A stretch of 64,000 nt of DNA from Sporosarcina luteola. GTDB taxonomy: Bacteria; Bacillota; Bacilli; Bacillales_A; Planococcaceae. The DNA lies in NCBI GenBank assembly GCA_014204635.1, contig JACHLS010000004.1:310001-374000 (forward strand), read 5' to 3'. This document shows, in pieces, positions 61,697 to 64,000 of this stretch; position 1 is the stretch's first letter, and every line of letters starts with the position of its first letter. The notes under the pieces were generated by a model that ran no database searches, was not told the origin of the DNA, and was given only the letters and a program-made list of their open reading frames with translations. The position numbers and the translations under genes are program-made.

Positions 61697-62372
61697 AACC
61701 ATAAACTCCTTCATCTTCATCTCTCGTGATCATTCCGCCATCCACGACGAGGACGCGATGCCGCATCGTATTGACGATTTCTTTATTATGCGTCGCCATG
61801 ACAATGGTCGTGCCAAGTGCATTGATCTGCTCGAAAATACGCATGATCTCCCAGGACGTGTCCGGGTCCAAGTTACCGGTCGGCTCGTCTGCGATAACGA
61901 CTTTCGGAACATTGACAATCGATCTTGCAATCGAAACACGCTGTTGTTCGCCCCCGGATAATTCATTTGGGAACATTCTCGCCTTCTGTGTCAAGCCGAC
62001 AAGTGCCAGTACTTCATTGACACGCTTGCGAATCACTTTTGGCGATTCCTCAATAACCTCCAGAGCAAACGCTACATTCTCGTAAACATTTAATTTAGGA
62101 AGCAATTTAAAGTCTTGGAAAACGACGCCGATCTGCCTTCGCAGGAGCGGTACCCTCTTGTTGCGCAATGTTGCCAAATTAATGCCATTGATCAAGATAT
62201 CACCTTTTGTCGGCGATTCCTCGCGGTACATCATCTTGATGAACGTCGACTTTCCTGCACCGCTCGGACCAACGACATAAACAAACTCTCCGCGATTGAT
62301 TTCGACATTTATGCCATTTGCCGCAACGACACCATTCGGGTATTTCTTATATACATCTTTCATCACAATCAT
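61686..62372 (-). CDS. ftsE: Cell division ATP-binding protein FtsE
   Basis: 228 residues, ABC ATPase of the LolD/FtsE type: Walker A GPSGAGKST at 35-43, Q-loop VVFQDFKLLPKLNVYENVAFALEV, signature LSGGEQQRVSIARSIV, Walker B VVIADEPTGNLDPDT and switch His in MATHNKEIV. It powers FtsX. CAGGTGG lies before ATG. It is first of ftsE-ftsX-M23. Confidence 0.97.
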   Translation of the reverse strand: MIVMKDVYKKYPNGVVAANGINVEINRGEFVYVVGPSGAGKSTFIKMMYREESPTKGDILINGINLATLRNKRVPLLRRQIGVVFQDFKLLPKLNVYENVAFALEVIEESPKVIRKRVNEVLALVGLTQKARMFPNELSGGEQQRVSIARSIVNVPKVVIADEPTGNLDPDTSWEIMRIFEQINALGTTIVMATHNKEIVNTMRHRVLVVDGGMITRDEDEGVYGYES

Positions 62373-62423
62373 ATTAAAACCACCTGGTAATTGTTATCTA
62401 CATTTTTTTCACTCAACATGCCC

Positions 62424-62432
62424 ATTATAACA
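62424..62432 (-). promoter_or_regulatory. Candidate extended -10 promoter of ftsE
   Basis: Reverse strand: TGTTATAAT (TG-n-TATAAT), about 50 bases before the ftsE start. The -35 is weak. Confidence 0.4.
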
Positions 62433-62779
62433 TGACTGGGCCTGCTAAGTATTACAGATATGTTTCAATTGTTTTCCCAGATGACTTGGCATGAAACAAA
62501 GCAATCTCCAGTATTCTCCAAAATCTGCGTGAGTTTTAAACTGCCAGCGTTGCGTTTATTACAGGACCGGCCAGGATTGTAATATAAAACTTTATTAATA
62601 ATAGTAAGAAATTTTATATGTAAAGTATTCTACTTTTATGCACTTCCAGATTTTATTCCGGCCGTAAATAGTTGTCGTTTTCGATAACAAAAAAACTGAA
62701 AAAATGTTCAAAAGCAAACTATTTTGTTTCTCTCCGAAAAGAAGTTCTCGCATGCATTACCTCAGCCAGTCGATCAGCA

Positions 62780-62935
62780 CAGAGTTCGATTGGCTGTATT
62801 TCTGTAGCTTTTGCAGAAATTAAGGGTTCTGGTGCTTCTAAAGCTCTGCTTTTCCTGCGGAGACTTCAGCTCATGCTCTTTTTAGTCGCAGAAGTAATTG
62901 CTTTTCCCGTCGGAGCTACCAGGCTTCCATGCGCA
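62780..62935. repeat. Degenerate dispersed repeat
   Basis: The stretch around 62795-62850 (TATTTCTG..GCAGAAATTAAGG..CTCTGCTTTT) is a diverged copy, in opposite orientation, of 23155-23225 inside the decayed IS region. Blocks such as TTCCTGCGGAGACTTCAGCTC further resemble the palindromic repeat. The rest of 62433-62780 is AT-rich, with no supported gene. Confidence 0.5.
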
Positions 62936-62944
62936 TAAAAACCA

Positions 62945-62977
62945 TAAAAAAACTGCAACGCACGTTGCGCTGCAGTT
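62945..62977 (-). terminator. Terminator of cccB
   Basis: AACTGCA/TGCAGTT outer stem with ACG..CGT inner pairing (62951-62977); the reverse strand continues TTTTTTATGG. Confidence 0.8.
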
Positions 62978-62986
62978 CCTTTGTCA

Positions 62987-63334
62987 TTATTTTTTGTCAG
63001 CCAAGTATTTAGCGACAGCTGTAATTTCTTCATCGCTCAATGTGCCTTTGAACGCCGGCATTCCGTTTTGACCGTTTGTAACGATATCATGGATTTCATC
63101 TTGAGAAAGCTCTGAACCGATGTTCGCCAATGCAGGGGCATTGCCGCGTCCTTCCAGGTTTCCTCCATGGCAAGTTGTACAGTTAGTGCTAACGAGTTTT
63201 TCAGCGTCAACGGAAGAAGTCTCGCCATTATCAGTACCGCCCGCGTTCTGGTCATTATCCGTCTTGTTTCCACCGCCACATGCACCCAGTACAAGGACAG
63301 CGCCTAACATGACTCCGAATAACTTCTTTTTCAA
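62987..63334 (-). CDS. cccB: Cytochrome c-551 (lipoprotein)
   Basis: 115 residues: lipoprotein signal with lipobox LGAC (Cys19), a Gly/Asn/Asp-rich linker, and a single heme c domain with CTTCH (52-56), GRGNAPALANIG and axial Met in NGMPAFKG near 91. It carries electrons at the outer face of the membrane to terminal oxidase. The location between ftsE and prfB matches B. subtilis cccB. AGGAGGTAAAGCA precedes the ATG. Confidence 0.95.
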   Translation of the reverse strand: MKKKLFGVMLGAVLVLGACGGGNKTDNDQNAGGTDNGETSSVDAEKLVSTNCTTCHGGNLEGRGNAPALANIGSELSQDEIHDIVTNGQNGMPAFKGTLSDEEITAVAKYLADKK

Positions 63335-63510
63335 TTGCTTTACCTCCTATCGTCTAATGATGAACGTTCATTCCTTAGTATACCAAAGGATTGAAGTGAG
63401 TCTGGCTCTGGAAGCTCCTGTTTTTTATCAATTTCATGACAATCGCAAGCAGCTCCTTCATCTAGTACTATACACATCTGACTAAATTTAAAACCCATTC
63501 TGCACTTCCA

Positions 63511-63545
63511 AAAAATAAAAAACGCACCGAAGTGCGCTTTTTACG
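63511..63545 (-). terminator. Terminator of prfB
   Basis: Reverse strand: AAGCGCAC-TTCG-GTGCG hairpin followed by TTTTTTATTTTTT. Confidence 0.85.
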
Positions 63546-63572
63546 TTTTCAGACCATACTAATGTCGAGTAT

Positions 63573-64000
63573 TTATGAAATTTTTGAGCGAAGATATGCA
63601 TTGATGAACTGGTCGATTTCGCCATCCATGACAGCACCGACGTTTCCAGTCTCTTCGCTTGTCCGGTGATCCTTAACCATCGAATATGGATGGAAGACAT
63701 AAGAACGGATTTGGCTGCCCCATCCGATTTCCTTTTGCTCGCCACGGATTTCTGCAAGGCGTGCTTCTTCCTCTTCCACTTTCAATTGATACAATTTAGC
63801 TTTTAACAAGTTCATGGCCCGCTCACGGTTTTTAATTTGGGACCGTTCCGTTTGGCATGTGACAACAGCACCTGTCGGAATATGCGTGATCCGGACGGCA
63901 GAATCTGTCGTATTAACGTGCTGGCCGCCCGCGCCACTGGAACGGTACGTGTCGATTTTCAAATCTTCCGTGCGAATTTCAATATCGATATCCCCATCAA
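63573..64000 (-). CDS. prfB: Peptide chain release factor 2, C-terminal part
   Basis: At least 142 residues, open to the window end on the reverse strand. The GGQ motif lies in [27 protein letters not shown], followed by [22 protein letters not shown] and [32 protein letters not shown], typical of RF2. It releases peptides at UGA and UAA stops. The N-terminal region, where many RF2 genes have a programmed +1 frameshift, lies outside the window, so that cannot be judged. The frame continues through 63962 to 64000; the TTG there is not the start. Confidence 0.95.
   Translation of the reverse strand, partial: DGDIDIEIRTEDLKIDTYRSSGAGGQHVNTTDSAVRITHIPTGAVVTCQTERSQIKNRERAMNLLKAKLYQLKVEEEEARLAEIRGEQKEIGWGSQIRSYVFHPYSMVKDHRTSEETGNVGAVMDGEIDQFINAYLRSKIS

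Overview
The window comes from a spore-forming, moderately low-GC Gram-positive bacterium of the order Bacillales. Sporulation genes (spoVIF, yjcZ-type, spoVAC/AD/AE, CotY/CotZ and CotO-type coat proteins, ctpB), Bacillus-type regulation (T-box, FapR and CtsR operators, SigG/SigK/SigE-like promoters) and long collinearity with the Bacillus subtilis yja-yjb-yjc block all show this. A ClpB in place of ClpE-type genes, the missing yjbK and the repeat families suggest Planococcaceae (Sporosarcina-like). That genus-level guess is inference. No rRNA, tRNA, phage or CRISPR locus is seen.

Layout. 1-8.5 kb: tail of a YitT-type protein, a VOC protein, an SLC13 permease, a YlmA-type ABC ATPase, a complete TAXI-type TRAP transporter with a DUF1850 protein, and pgpA. 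8.6-10.4 kb: yjcH-yjcG-yjcF on the + strand. 10.5-15 kb: sporulation island with a divergent SigG/SigK promoter pair. 15-20 kb: mgtE, prpE, and the yjbO-nadK-relQ stress/nucleotide operon. 20-22.1 kb: lytic transglycosylase, truncated globin and spxH. 22.1-23.4 kb: a decayed insertion element inside the spxH terminator, with nested palindromic repeats. 23.8-28.3 kb: pepF, coiA, mecA, spx. Together with spxH this is a compact regulated-proteolysis and competence neighbourhood. 28.7-34.7 kb: a secreted glycoside-hydrolase-like protein, a tryptophan T-box and trpS, a helix-phased repeat array, and FapR-controlled fabH-fabF. 34.7-45.3 kb: CtsR-controlled short ClpB, RraA-like, yitW/yitV/yitU/yitS homologues, a membrane-anchored amylase-like protein probably lacking catalytic residues, yisL, yisK and a DUF418 protein. 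45.3-52.5 kb: addB-addA. 52.6-53.1 kb: a second phased repeat array. 53.2-55 kb: TVP38 protein and azlCD. 55-64 kb: csbA, minJ, ctpB, a ResA-like pair, an M23 coiled-coil hydrolase with ftsX-ftsE, cccB and the end of prfB.

The most unusual signals are non-coding. Two intergenic arrays, about 20.6 kb apart, each hold 12 copies of a short core spaced at 20-21 bp or 42 bp, close to two or four helical turns. A decayed IS lies exactly between two copies of the spxH terminator hairpin. Among proteins, the best second looks are the ClpB without its N-domain and the amylase-like protein with its nucleophile Asp replaced by Thr. No convincing new multi-gene system was found: nearly all genes belong to known Bacillales families.
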